Positions 10,171-21,577 of a stretch of 64,000 nt of DNA are shown here, in pieces. The DNA comes from Piezodorus guildinii (Eukaryota > Arthropoda > Insecta > Hemiptera > Pentatomidae). The DNA is taken from positions 21,376,871 through 21,440,870 of the forward strand of contig CM041298.1 of assembly GCA_023052935.1 (NCBI GenBank), in the 5' to 3' direction. A program made the translations under genes and the position numbers. Each line of letters opens with the position of its first letter. Position 1 is the stretch's first letter. Under the pieces are notes generated by a model. The model searched no databases and had not been told where the DNA came from. It saw nothing but the letters and a program-made list of their open reading frames with translations.

Positions 10171-10489
10171 TTTCTTTGGATTATTTATTTTATTTTTTTC
10201 ATTTTATCTAATTTCCGATTAACAGCTATATAAACAGTTATGCTTTAATTTAGTTTTTTGGAAATGATAAACCATTGTGTAATAATTTTCAGCGTTTTTA
10301 TATCACCACATTATTTCGTATTTGTATCATATTTTCTTTGGCGTTGATAAATACTTGGCAAGTTGCTGATAAAAGTAATATATATGTAGGCATACATCAA
10401 TGAAGTATACTGAGGTAAGCAAACTGGGCATGATTAGTCATATGATCAAGATATGTTTTTATAAAATACTTTAGTCAAATAACTGCATA
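10171..10489. other. No gene seen
   Basis: AT-rich spacer between the LINE and the candidate MIC10-like terminal exon. Confidence 0.4.
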
Positions 10490-10635
10490 ACAATCGAAAA
10501 AATATATAATTTATTGTGTATGTTTGTGTGATCAGACACTCTTATTACACGATTCAGACTGAAAAATTGGTTCCAGCGTACTGATCAAAATCACACTTTA
10601 ACACAGTTCCGAAACAGCAGCAGCCCGATGTCTCA
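10490..10635 (-). CDS. Candidate 3' terminal exon of the MIC10-like gene (stop codon plus 3' UTR)
   Basis: Read on minus, a T-rich tract TTTTTTGTTTTTTAG ends at 10636 and the exon begins with TGA. The preceding core exon (18974-18880) ends on a complete codon, so splicing gives an immediate stop. About 120 bases on, AATAAA lies at 10515-10510, leaving a compact 3' UTR. Human MIC10 also ends soon after its second membrane segment. The 8 kb intron and lack of coding content make this provisional; alternatively the 18.9 kb exon is read through its donor and stops at 18835. Confidence 0.4.
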
Positions 10636-11048
10636 CTAAAAAACAAAAAATTAAATTTAAAAAAAATATTAAAGGCTATCTGATAAGGTCATTAGCATTA
10701 AAATAAAATTTATGTAATATCGTGGTACCCTTGTACCGGATTTATGTGAACAGGATGGAGATGTGTTCTTCGTAATTGACAATTATTATTATATATTATA
10801 TACCATGTCACTGCTAATTCAAGTTTATTCTTATTTTTTTCATTTATAATAATTTTTTCAAAAACCATGTAATTATGATATTAATAATTATCTTTTAAAA
10901 GAGAAAAATCAGATCATTTTATTGATTAAGCACATTTTTATGAACTAACAAATTGGTAGTTCTCCACTAAGGTTTTAAAAATTATTCTTATATTTCCAAA
11001 GGATTTTTTTTTTACTCTAGTCATTGATCGGTCTGTGTTTATCATTTT

Positions 11049-12037
11049 ACTTTCACTTACTATATATAGTAAGGGGAAGTATTGCGATCGTGAAAATTTT
11101 CGAATTCCAGTTTTCAACGGAAATACACGTTTTAGGGTCCCCTGAGTCCAAATAACCAAGTCCCGCAAAAAGGTCTGTATGTGTAGTAACTCCCGGGCGG
11201 AAACGGTAAGTCCTTTGAAACTGAAATTTCATATTTAAGACAACTATACGCCCGGGGTTACCCCGAGACGTGACAAAACTTTTTTCATCAAAATGAGCTT
11301 ACCAGAAGAGGCACTTTATACGATGCATTTTGAACCTTTTTTCGATTTTCTCGAAAATGGTTCCGACGATTTTGATTCAACTCGCTATATCGATGTAAAA
11401 TTTGATGGGCTTTAATATCATGTAGGTTTTATTGGGATAAAAATGGTCTGACAGGGCTTAAATGCCGATATTTTAAATTTTCTTGCCCTAAAGTACCTTT
11501 AATTTTGTAGATTCAATAATAATAACTAGAGTATCTTGTTAACGCTGATGAAAAACTGGTAAATATATAAATTAAATAAATTCGATACCCAACTAAAGGA
11601 GAAAACAGAAAAAATATTTTTTTAATGCAATTTTTCGTTTTTGAACATAAGAGCAGTAATATACATGTATGATATACCGTTGGAAAGCTAAAGATTTTAG
11701 AAAAAATATCATCTCATACACAAGCTTTTAAAAGTTAATGGAGAGTGATGAAAAGAAGATAAAACTTACTGATTATTTAAGATAATAATATAATAGATTT
11801 TTTTAACAAACACATGTTTCTATATAAATTCAATTTGATTAATTCCTTAACAATTTCACGTATTTTTATCTCTAACTGTATTTGAAAATTCTTTCATTGA
11901 TTTTAAAAAGTGAAAGTCGTGTGTTGCCCGCACCAGATTATTTTTATCTCTAACTGTTTTTGAAAATGTTTAAATGGTTAAATGATTTTAAAAATGGAGG
12001 TAAGTAAAAGTCGTGTGTTGCCCGCACCAGATTTTTT
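11049..12037 (+). repeat. Repeat X, near full-length copy
   Basis: Best reference copy. Starts ACTTTCACTTACTATATATAG, continues with AAGTATTGCGATCGTGAAAA and GCCGATATTTTAAATTTTCT, and ends TGTGTTGCCCGCACCAG plus T-run. The last ~70 bases are partly duplicated (11938 and 12021). TTTCACTTAC near the start and GTAAGTGAAAG near the end are inverted copies. No coding capacity is seen. The next copy follows directly. Confidence 0.8.
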
Positions 12038-13166
12038 AGTTTCACTTACATATATATGAAATATTTAGTAAGAGAAAGTAATGCGATCGTGTAAATTTTT
12101 GAAATCAAGTTCTCACCGGAAATACACGTCTTACGGTCCCTCTGAGTCCTAATGACCAAGTTACGCAAAAAGGATTTAGTGTGTGTGTGTGTGTGGTAAG
12201 TCTAGAGCAAAAACTAAAAGCTGTACGAAACTGAAATTTCATATTTATGACAATTATATGCCCGATATGTTTCAGCAAATTTTTAATCAGCTTACCAGAA
12301 GAGCCACTTTATACTATGCATTTTACACTTTTTTACGATTTCCTGAAAAACGGTTCTAACGATTTTTATTAAACTCCCTATATGGATGTAATATTTAATA
12401 GGCTTTTATTTGATTTAGAATTCATTCTGACTAAAATAGTCTGACAAGGCTAAAATTCTGATATTTTTAATTTTCATCCCCTAAAGTACCTTTAATTTTG
12501 TAAATTTAAATAACGACTAAATAAGCAAGTTGAACGAATTTGATAAGCAAAAGAGAAAAGACCAAAAATATATTCATTTGAATTTTTGTTTTTTTGAACA
12601 CAACAATAGTAATATATAGGGGAGCCAGTGGCTGAGTGGCTAGCGCGCTAGTTTCCCACGCCAGAGTTGTGAGTTCGAGTTCCAGTCCCAGCGGATTATA
12701 ATTAAATGGGGACTCACTCACAGCCTCTCCCCCGGGTAGTGAGACTCGTCAGCCTACTGGTAGCAACTCGCAAGAAATAGGCGTAAGGAGTGATGACCCT
12801 ACCCTAAACATTCCATCTAGAAAGGTGAGTGTATTCTCCCGGAGTCTATACCACGCGGCCAAGGGCCTACACGGCCTGTCGCGCCAGTGAAATAATATAA
12901 TAATATACCTTTGGAAAGCTAATGATTATAGAAAAAAATATAATCTAACACACCTAATTGTAAAAGTTAATGAAGAGTGATGAAAAGCCAATAAAACTGA
13001 TTGTCGTAGATAAAAATATAGTACATTATTTAGTATAACAAATGTTTCTATCAAAACTTTTTGTAATTAATTATTTGATCTTTTTCATTTCTAAGTGTAA
13101 TTACAAATTGTTAAATTAATTTTAACAACGGAGTAAAAGTCGTGTGTTGTGCACACAACAATTTTA
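12038..13166 (+). repeat. Repeat X, tandem second copy, split by SINE-B
   Basis: Begins TTTCACTTACATATATATG immediately after the first copy's T-run and runs through the same landmarks to GTCGTGTGTTGTGCACAC. SINE-B occupies 12616-12889. A (GT)n stretch lies at 12180-12193. Confidence 0.75.
12616..12889 (+). mobile_element. SINE-B, tRNA-derived
   Basis: Starts GGGGAGCCAGTGGCTGAGTGG (tRNA-Ser/Leu-like, box A TGGCTGAGTGG), box B GAGTTCGAGTTCC, then CCTCTCCCCCGGGTAGTGAG and a 3' end GCCTACACGGCCTGTCGCGC. It sits inside repeat X and AT-rich flanks (AATATA) could be a short duplication. Confidence 0.8.
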
Positions 13167-13379
13167 TCTCCTAGTTTGAAACAGAATTAGAAATTAATTT
13201 TTTTTTTCTAAAATCTTTCAATAAATATTGATGAACGGACTTTAGGTAAAAATTAACTGGTGTAAGTAAAGTAAAAAGGACCCAAATCTTGCATTACTAT
13301 ACGGAAAACCCGATAGAAGTTATTTAGTAGATCTTGTGGCCATTTGTTTTTTAATCTTCGTTGGGATAGGGACTAAGTA

Positions 13380-14283
13380 ATGGGTTGTATCACATGAAAT
13401 GTCCGTTTTCAAGGTAAAGGATTTTTTAGTATGATATGAAACAAGGTGATTTTATTCGAAGTATTTACCTTCTTTTTCTACACATTTTCCCCAAAGTGAC
13501 ACCAACTTTATTATCCCCGAACTGAAGAACTCTGAGCTTTGAAGTGAAACAAAATCTGAAAACGCACTTTTCAGTTGATCATCATTTTCAAAAAGTTTTC
13601 CGTTGACGAAGTTGTCTAAATTCCTGAACAGTTGGTAATATGTTGGAGACAAATCGGGAGAATATGGTGGGTGCGGAAGAACTTCGTAGCCCAGTTCCTT
13701 CAATTTTTGTACAGTATGTTTTGAAACATGGGGTCTTGCTGCCGCTCAGTGAGATCAAGAGGTGTCTATGTATCGAGCTTTTTTACTTTCCCAATACACG
13801 TTAAATGTCTGGAAATAGTAGATGCACTTGCATTTAGTTGTGCTGAGAGTCCTTTAACTGTTTGGTAGGGGTTTCCTTCTACTGTATGTTTGAGGACATC
13901 GTTGTCTATTACGGTAGGAGGTCTTCCTCGGGGCAAGCTTTCCAAGTCGGTATCCCCAGCTGAAAACTTAGCAAACCAACGGTGAATGGTCCGTTCATTA
14001 ACACTCCCTTCCCCAAACGCCTAACGGCCTCAGCTGCTGAATGGCCGAGTTTAAACTCGTACAAAAATATTACTCGAAAATCGCGTGTTTCCATGTTCAT
14101 ATTTGGAGGTATACTAAAAAGTGGGTAATTTATTGGGAAGCTAATGTTTATAATACAAAGGTAGATGATTAGTTGCAGTTTACTTTAAATATGTAAACAT
14201 TTGGAAGAAAACAACAGAGACCTGCAAATTCCTTTATGTATTTTAGAAATTATAAAAACGGATATTTCATGTGAATAAACCAA
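13380..14283 (-). mobile_element. Mariner, minus strand, disrupted
   Basis: Inverted ends CACATGAAATGTCCGTTTT (left) and AAAACGGATATTTCATGTG (right) with TA on both sides (13378, 14284). The element is about 900 bp and contains both the N-terminal HTH part and the C-terminal part of a DD34D transposase, in more than one frame. Confidence 0.75.
13452..14100 (-). pseudogene. Mariner transposase pseudogene
   Basis: The start at 14100 gives MNMETRDFRVIFLYEFKLG, the mariner HTH head, with HSAAEAVRRLGKG following. A frameshift then leads through the region encoding SLPRGRPP and the linker. The C-terminal frame (13703-13452) has LGYEVLPHPPYSPDLSPT, where the last catalytic position (normally SPTD) reads SPTY, so the third catalytic Asp is lost. 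Mariner transposases cut and paste the element at TA sites. At least one frameshift and the lost Asp make this copy dead. Confidence 0.72.
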
Positions 14284-14825
14284 TAAAACATTTATTTGAG
14301 TTATTATGATATGTGTTTTATGTGTCATGAATGTAAGAATGAAATGTTAGGATATTAATGTCATTGAGTATCTTGTAATTCGAAACAAAACTTTAGAAGC
14401 TGGACTATTTTTGGTGACATTTTTATTCAGTTCCTTGTTAACGGTATTAAATAATTTTAATAGCAAATCAAAGCATATATAGCAGTTGATAATATTATAG
14501 AAACTAAACAAGAGCATAAATAAAGCAGGGTATATGCCTGCCCACACGCAGCGTGTACAAGTTGTAAAATCAATAAGCGTTCCCTTTAATGTTCAAAGGG
14601 AAATTTCCATGCAAATTCAAAATTTACATACTAGTTGAGAGAGAGAGAGGGAGAGAGAGAGAACTCTAAAGGATTGGCTTCCGGAAAAAATCTCCTCCCA
14701 AAAAACAAAGTAAAATCCAATAAACTAATTGTTATGGGATTTCATTGTATATGCCCTGTCCGAATTAATTGAAAATATAAGAAAAAGTGAAAGTAAAAAT
14801 AGAAGGTTTTAACTAAGAATACATA
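14284..14825. other. No gene seen; (GA)n at 14636-14661
   Basis: AT-rich spacer with a short GA-rich microsatellite. The open frame at 14347-14547 (-) has no recognisable motif. Confidence 0.45.
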
Positions 14826-15790
14826 TATGGAATTTTTTTTTTATTTATTATTTATTACGAGATAATACAATCTGCCACCTTCTGGGGCAATGAGTATTAC
14901 AGATATAAGAAATCATTCATTCCATATTTACATTTGAAATAAAATAAAAATAAATAATTAATAAAGATCAAACAAAGAAAAAAGAAAGAAAAAAAATATA
15001 TACACAAAATTAATTAAATACTATAAAAAAAATAATAATGACAATCTTGTTCACATTCATACCTATTGACAATATTTACAAACTGCCCCGGGGATCACCG
15101 AATCAAACCTTGAGATCCACTAGTGGATGTCGAGACACAATGCCAGAAGATCCCAGCGCCTCTTATTTAACTGCGTCACTGGTCTTGAGAGTCAGTGGAG
15201 AATGAGCGCGGGCGCTAGAGCCACATACACTCAGGGCATGATTGGAGAAGCCAGCCATTGCCAACACTCCAATAAAATATTTACAAGAGATCTCTGGACC
15301 ACTGCCGCTTCAACCTACGAGGAGGGTTATAGGGATGTTTGGAACTGGATAGGGAGTGTGCCAAGGGATTAGGAAGGTGAGTGAGCTTCTGATGGAAGAT
15401 TGAGAATTTGGATGGGATTATATCAAATGGGATATTCAGGTCAAGGTGTAAGGTTTTGTTGGTGACATAATATGGGGCATCGACTATTGTTCTGAGGACT
15501 TTAGACTGGAAGGATTGGATACGTTCGATATTCGAAAATTTTGCTGTTCCCCACAGTTCAAGTCCGTAGGTCCAAATGGGTTTAAGAATAGTCTTGTAAA
15601 TGAGCAGTTTGTTGTCCGTTGAGAGGTGTGATTTCCGATTTAGAAGTCTATATAGCTGGCCATTTCGTCGATTGAGTTCTTGTCGTTTGAGTCTAGTATG
15701 TGGGTTCCATGTCAGTCTCTTGTCTAAGAGGAAACCAAGGTTATATATGGAAATTAATATTGTATTTACATGAACCAAAGGATCCAATTT
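14826..15790 (-). mobile_element. Jockey-clade LINE ('LINE-J'), 5'-truncated
   Basis: The minus strand carries the RT C-terminal region, then a ~450 bp 3' UTR and a T-rich (A-rich on minus) end near 14830. The UTR block at 15120-15280 (GATCCCAGCGCCTC) recurs at 24140 and 37100, defining one family. Confidence 0.75.
15281..15787 (-). pseudogene. Jockey-type reverse transcriptase C-terminal fragment
   Basis: 168 codons open without a stop: GFLLDKRLTWNPH, LLNRKSHLSTDNKLLIYK, ILKPIWTYGLELWGTA, FQSKVLRTIVDAPYYV and the ending PYNPPRRLKRQWSRDLL. KPIWTYG..LWG..., then QSKVLR, is characteristic of Jockey-clade LINE RT thumbs. Catalytic motifs upstream are missing because of 5' truncation. The open frame suggests a fairly young insertion. 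Confidence 0.78.
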
Positions 15791-16039
15791 TCTTTTACAA
15801 AAAAAACTAACAATTTACCTCAACAACCAATGAAAGATCTTTGGTTCAGTATTAAAAAAAACAACATTATGAATGGAGGAAAACAATAAAAAAAAACATT
15901 AAAAAATAACATTTTGTCCCCTAATAATAAAGAACAATGAACATAACAGAACCAAATCGTCTTTCATCATATAGATAGGTAATTACATTGCCTGCTTATA
16001 ACTATGAGATATATAAAATTAAAATTAAAATTATAAAAG

Positions 16040-16243
16040 TTAGTAGCGCAAAATCAAGTCGAGACAGTTTACATGTGTGCGTAAGGTTGGTCTTTTTGGA
16101 ATAGGAAAAATAACAGGTGCTTGAATGTGGTTAAGGATGATACTTCCATTTTGAGCATGCAAAATACCACTTATAGATAAGGAATCTCGATTGAAACTGA
16201 TGCATAAAAGCACCTCAACTAATCCTTTTTTATCATCACTCAC
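16040..16243 (-). CDS. Unrecognised ORF of 67 codons
   Basis: Open frame ending RTHVNCLDLILRY, with mixed composition less AT-skewed than the flanks. It abuts a repeat X fragment at its 5' side. I do not recognise a family. It could be a decayed transposon protein, a host exon or chance. Confidence 0.2.
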   Translation of the reverse strand: MSDDKKGLVEVLLCISFNRDSLSISGILHAQNGSIILNHIQAPVIFPIPKRPTLRTHVNCLDLILRY

Positions 16244-16620
16244 CTATATATGAAATATATGGGCCCCCTGAGTCCAATGACCAGGTTCCGCAAAAAGTTC
16301 TGAGTTTGTGTGTGTGTGCGTGTGTATGGTAAGCCTAGCACGAAGACAAAAAGTCGTGCAATAATGAAATTTCATATTTGAGACAACCACACACCCGAGA
16401 TGTCACAGTAACTTTTTCATCAAAATTAGCTAACCAAAAGAGCCACTTTATATCAAGAACTTTCTACCTTTTTACGATTTTCTAAAAAACGGATCTAACG
16501 ATTCTGGTTAAACTCGTTATAACAATGCTACATTAATAGAGCTTTAATGTCATGTAGATTTAATTTTGATTTAAATTGTCTGACAAGGCTTGAACCGTTT
16601 TACCCAAATAGAATAAATTA
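16237..16620 (+). repeat. Repeat X 5' part, internally deleted
   Basis: CACCTATATATGAAATATAT then jumps to GGCCCCCTGAGTCCAATGAC, skipping the AAGTATTGCGATCG section; continues to TGTCTGACAAGGCTTGAA. Confidence 0.65.
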
Positions 16621-17341
16621 AAAAATTTCATGAATTCAAGAATTTTCTAATAAATACGCCATTTCTAGAAATTATTAAGTTTAATATCTGCATTTTCGAT
16701 TTTTGTTTTTTACATTTTAATAATTATGTGTGTGTATTTTCCCGTTCTTTTAACATTTCCTTACTGTTATGAACCTGCGTTATTCTGAGATTTAGAGGAG
16801 CTGTTCTAGAGATAGCTGCTTTGATTGGAGAGTTATTTTAATATTTTATTATTATTTATTTATTTTATTTGTTCTTCTACTTTCGTCCTTATGATACCTG
16901 AAATGTTAGACTACCAATAAATTTTTATGTTTTTTTAGTTGTTTCATAGATCCAAAGAAACTTGATAAACTTTATAAAACTTTCTTTGTTATTTATACTC
17001 ATATGAAATTTGACATAACTATTAATTTAAATTAAAATCAACACTGTACCTCAATGCAGATAGATCCTATATAAACCCAATTTTATCATTGGCATTAAAT
17101 AGACAATCTCTACAAATGGATTAGTAGATTGCAAATGTATTGTAGGTCTGTTTTCGCTACTTTGCGTAATGAGTTTTGTATTGCGTGGGCCATGCAACTC
17201 TATTTATATTGTGATTAAGGAATCGTTAATGTATTGGATATGTACTTTTCATGTATTGGTCGATGTTTTTAACAATGTAATTGGTCTGTGAAATGATACA
17301 TATATTTTTTTGTTTTTTTTGATTCAGCTACTTTTTATACT
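16621..17341. other. No gene seen
   Basis: AT-rich without repeat borders or coding motifs that I can recognise. Confidence 0.45.
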
Positions 17342-17992
17342 ACTTTCACTTACTATATATAGTAAGGGGAAGTATTGCGATCGTGAAAATTTTCGAATTC
17401 CAGTTTTAAACGGAAATACACGTTTTAGGGTCCTCTGAGTCCAAATAACCAAGTCCCGCAAAAAGGTATATGTGTGTGGAAACGGTGAGTCCTATGAAAC
17501 TGAAATTTCATATTTATGACAACTATACGCCCAAGACGTTACAAAACCTTTTTCATCAAAATGAGCTTACCAGAATATCCACTTTTTACCATGTATTTTG
17601 CACTTTTTTCGATTTTCTCGAAAACGGTTCTGACGATTTTGAATAAACTCGCTATAACGATGTAAAATTTAATAAGCTTAAATATCATATAGGTTTTATT
17701 TGGATAAAAATGGTCTGACAGGGCTTAAATGCCGATATTTTAAATTTTCTTCCCGTAAAGTACCTTTAATTTTGTAGATTCAATAATAATAACTAGATTA
17801 ACTTGTTAACGCTAATGAAAAACAGGTAAATATATAAATTCGATACCTAACTAAAGGAGAAAACAGAAAAAAATATTTTTAGTTTCACGTATTTTTATCT
17901 GTAACTGTATTTGAAAATTCTTTCATTTATTTTAAAAATGGAGGTAAGTGATAAGTAACACACGACTTTGTGTTGCCCGCACCAGATTTTAT
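17342..17992 (+). repeat. Repeat X with 3' internal deletion
   Basis: Good 5' half as at 11049; after AAAGGAGAAAACAGAAAAAA it jumps to TTTCACGTATTTTTATCTGT and ends TGTGTTGCCCGCACCAG. About 300 bases of the 3' half are deleted. Confidence 0.72.
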
Positions 17993-18635
17993 TTTTTTGG
18001 CAAGCTTAAAACTAAAAGCACCTGAAGTTCTAGATGATTCTTTAAATAAATTGACACAGAAAATTACTATGTTTGGGTTTAAATGATAAGAATTAAGTAT
18101 CATTTTGAGCTTAGTAAAAAATCCAGGGATAATAAAATTATTACTAAATAGTCATGAAGGCTAGTAAAATCATTGCTAAGCCTAGTTGGGTCACAACTAG
18201 GATTGGTTACTGTTTTGCAAAAAAAAAAAAAAAATAAATAAATAAAAAAAGAAAGGGCTAATTGGCTACGTAAGATTAAACTGAGATCATGCTCGGCCGC
18301 CAAGTTCTTTTTTTTTTTAATCTAAATTTTGGGTACCAACTTAGTAGAGATTTGGTCACCGCTTTGGAGAATCGGGTCAAAATGGTGGTTCTTACATTTT
18401 GAAATGTATCCTAGTTGCAATAAATGTCAATTGTTAAGAATCCTTTTAACGAGAATGAAGCCTTTAACTTCGAATAAAAAAATTAAAACAGTCCTTAAAA
18501 TATGAAAATCGGGCTTAGCCTTTGAAATAGTAAAATTAGTCTTTTTCGCACGTAAACATTAAACAAGACCTTTAGAGGTAAAAGTTTTTATTTAATTTTA
18601 TATTTTTTATAAGTAACTGTACATTTTTTGGGATA
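17993..18635. other. No gene seen
   Basis: AT-rich with an A-run at 18219-18232; no motif recognised. Confidence 0.4.
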
Positions 18636-18639
18636 GGCC

Positions 18640-18830
18640 GTGGCTGTTTTCGCTTTAGATCCTATCCCCGGCCATATAACTAAGATGAGATTCACTCACA
18701 GTTACCCAAAGTATTTGAAGCCCATCAGCTAATTGGTAACTACTCACAAAATAAGCAAAAGGAATGTTTAACCTCAACTTCATAACTTAACATCTTAGAA
18801 AACTAAATCGTGCTTAAGCGACCTTTTACG
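18640..18830 (+). mobile_element. Decayed SINE-B
   Basis: Follows SINE-B at low similarity: GAGATTCACTCACAG, then AAGCCCATCAGCTAATTGGT and AACTACTCACAAAATAAGC correspond in order to the copy at 12616. The tRNA head is mostly lost. Confidence 0.5.
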
Positions 18831-18879
18831 TCATTCAAAAATTATAATTATAATAATTAATTTTTTTTTTTAATCTTAC

Positions 18880-18974
18880 ATCTGAACTGAAGCATGATCG
18901 AAGCTCTCTCTCACAATTTTCAGAGGCCCAGCCCATTCCGATGCCAGCGCCAATTATAGTTGGCCACTTCTTTT
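18880..18974 (-). CDS. Mic10: MIC10-like core exon 3: Lys-rich turn and second membrane segment
   Basis: Acceptor ACAG at 18978-18975 and donor GTAAGA at 18879-18874 on minus. Two bases complete a Lys codon from the previous exon, then KKWPTIIGAGIGMGWASENC and ERELRSCFSSD; the exon ends on a whole codon. The Lys cluster before WP, the GxGxGxG pattern (GAGIGMG) and the following NC match the C-terminal half of MIC10, where the glycine-rich helix packs MIC10 oligomers and the basic loop sits between the two membrane passes. Length (95 bp) and phase agree with the exon at 29149. MIC10 shapes cristae junctions in the inner mitochondrial membrane. No frame damage is visible. Confidence 0.8.
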
Positions 18975-18980
18975 CTGTAA

Positions 18981-20116
18981 ATAAAACATAATAATTTAAG
19001 ATCAACAATTTTGTACAATAGATAGACAATATGATATACTACTAATTTACTCTATGCCCGAAAGACCAATAAAACTAGTTATTATTTTTTTAAAGTGTAA
19101 GGTATTTTTTTAAAACAAAACAGCCTATATTTTTATGTACAAAAACATAGAATATAAACAAGCAACAAAGATTAAAGTAACTGAACTATTCATCAACGTT
19201 AGAATTTGAGCAAAATACACATTATACCCTACGTTAAAAGTAGGAATTGATCTGCTATTTCTTATTAGATATACGTCTGTTTGAGATGTAAGAATGTGTT
19301 GGAAAAGATTCGAATGATGGAAGAGAAGAATCATGGCGAAAATTTGTAGGAAGGAAATTCCAGCTAAAAGGACAAAACAAAACTAATATTTAAGAGGAAA
19401 TATGTGTTGAGTGTTTTATCGTTGACTTGTAGCATTGTACTTTTAATGAAATTTCAAATATAATTATTATATAAAGAATTAAAAATAAATGACTCATCTA
19501 TGTGTATATTTTGTTAGAATTTGTATATGTAATTTTGATAATTTTTGAGTTATTAATTTTATTTTTGTCTTGATAATGCTACAAAACCCTGAAAAGTTGA
19601 CAAATGTATAATGAATTTTTTTAGATTAAACATAACATTTTTCTGAAAGTTCATCGTGCTTAAAACGTTCAAGCCGGAGCGAATATCTACGTTTTTCCGC
19701 GTGGGGCAGGACTGTTGCAAGTTCCAACCTGTTTCATACCAGATCACAACAGTTCCAGGCTTCCAACGCGCTAAATGCGGGATAGGAACAGTTTTGACAT
19801 ACACATCGAACTTAGGAGTGTAATTATAGAAATATTTAAAAAAAAAAATTCTTATATTATTATTTATAATCAAAATGATTCTTATATTGCTATTACTATA
19901 TATTATACACTTATATCATATTATGGGAATACAAATATGAAAAGAAATCACGCACGGCTAAATAAAATTCTTAAAGAAGAGTAATCAAGTGAAATTAACT
20001 TATAAGAGTCCATTGAGGGTGGATGTTGAAGGTTATAAAATATTTAATAAATAAACGCTTATGCTTGTTTATTCCTACAACATATAATGTTGAAAAAAAC
20101 AACTTATTTTCTGAAA
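18981..20116. other. No gene recognised
   Basis: Intronic in the MIC10-like model. 19660-19830 is GC-richer; on minus it reads VKTVPIPHLARWKPGTVVIW without a stop for about 100 codons, but I recognise no family. Confidence 0.35.
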
Positions 20117-20202
20117 ACAAGTGACTCACCTGTGACGCATGTCGCCCCACGGGATAGTTAAGTGTGACTCACCGGTGGGTTACCCTGGCGTGAACGTGTT
20201 AA
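20117..20202. mobile_element. Possible piggyBac-like terminus
   Basis: Read on minus from 20202: TTAA then CACGTTCACGCCAGGGTAAC, followed by two GTGAGTCAC repeats. TTAA plus CACGTT-type ends resemble piggyBac-like elements. No partner end or transposase is seen. Confidence 0.3.
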
Positions 20203-20217
20203 TTGATAAACATTTTA

Positions 20218-21048
20218 TTAGGTTGTGTCACATGAAATTTCCGTTTTCAAGGTAAAAGATTTTTATTAAAAACACGATATGAAAACAAGATATCCCCGAA
20301 CTAAAAAACTCTCGAGCTTTGAAGTAAAAAAAAAAAAATCTGAAAACGCACTTTTCACTTGATCATCATTTTCAAAAAGTTTTTCTTTGACGAAGTCGTC
20401 TAAATTCCTGAACAGGTAGTAATCTGTTGGAGACAAGTCGGGAGAATATGGTGGGTGCGGAAGAACTTCGTAGTCTAGTTCTTTCAATTTTTTCACGGTA
20501 TGTTTTGAAACATGGGGTCTACCGTTGTCCTGTAAGAGTACAGGACCCTTCCAATTTACCAATCTAGGTTGTTTTTTTAATAATTCTGTGTGCATTTGGT
20601 CAATTTCATTGCAGTACGTTGTAGAGGTAATGGTTTCACCTCTAGGCAAAAAGGAATAATGAATTATCCCAGCCATGGACCACTATACTGTAACCATAAT
20701 TTTTTTGGGATTTAAACCATAGCAAACCAACGGTAAATGGTCCGTTCATTAACACTCCCTTCCCCAAACGCCTTGCGAATATTTCTAGCGGCATCAGCTG
20801 CTGAATGGCCGAGTTGAATCTCGTACAAAAATATTTCTCGAAAATAGCGGGTTTCCATGTTCATATTTGGAGGTATACTAAAAAGTGGGTAGTTTATTGG
20901 CAAGCTAATGTTTATAATACAAAGGTAGAAGATTAGTAACTGTTTAATTTAAATATGTAAACAGTCGGAAGAAAACTACAGAGACATGCAATATCCTTTA
21001 TGTATTTCAGAAACTATAAAAACGGACATTTCATGTGAAACAACCCAA
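20218..21048 (-). mobile_element. Mariner, minus strand, with TA duplication and internal deletion
   Basis: Ends: TTAGGTTGTGTCACATGAAA at 20218 and its inverted partner TTTCATGTGAAACAACCCAA ending 21048; TA at 20216-20217 and 21049-21050. At 831 bp it is shorter than a full mariner. Same family as 13380. Confidence 0.8.
20266..20903 (-). pseudogene. Mariner transposase, internally deleted
   Basis: HTH part (20903-20712): MNMETRYFREIFLYEIQLG, then GEGSVNERTIYRWFA. It then runs directly into the catalytic part (20676-20266): GPVLLQDNGRPHVSKH and YSPDLSPTDYYLFRNLDDF. QDN and SPTD are 34 residues apart, so the last two Asp of DD34D are present. The first Asp is missing: the place of the usual WD reads WS after an in-frame stop, and about 100 residues between HTH and catalytic domain are deleted. 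The copy cannot encode an active enzyme. Confidence 0.78.
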
Positions 21049-21061
21049 TACATATGTTGGG

Positions 21062-21400
21062 AAGATTGATACATTAGGAGATGGAGAAATAGTTGGCGTT
21101 TGAATGTCGATAATGATAAGGATTTACAAATGGATACAGGCAAGGAATACCAAAATAGGGTAGCACGAATAACAAAGGATTTTCTGAAGGAGGCAGATCT
21201 GTGAGAAGGTATATACAAGTTTATGGGTTGGGGTCTAGTGTTTACTGAATGGACAGAGGAACAAGTGGTAAGCATATCAAGAATATGAGGAGGTTTTTTA
21301 GTTTTTAAAAATGGGATGAGACAGACACCTAGGAGATACTGTCTACGGAAAGAGGGATAGAGCCAATTCAACTCGGTATACCTTCTAGAAACATGGGAGC
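21062..21400 (-). mobile_element. CR1/L2-like LINE end, minus strand
   Basis: On minus: LNWLYPSFRRQYLLGVCLI, then FRKSFVIRATLFWYSLP and STFKRQLFLHLL, the same C-terminus as at 5078. The 3' UTR is missing; it lies directly against the mariner's right end, so the two insertions are adjacent. Confidence 0.7.
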
Positions 21401-21577
21401 GTCAGGGGTTTCCACGTGTGAATCTGATAAAACAATTCATAAGTCTTTTGAGTCTCATTTCGAATTTCTTAGACAAATGTGGATTTAGTACATTTTGGAA
21501 TGAAATGCCATTTTTAAAGGATTTCTATGTTGTTGTCTTTTCTAAACCATTAGAATACAAATATGTGAAAATATCAA

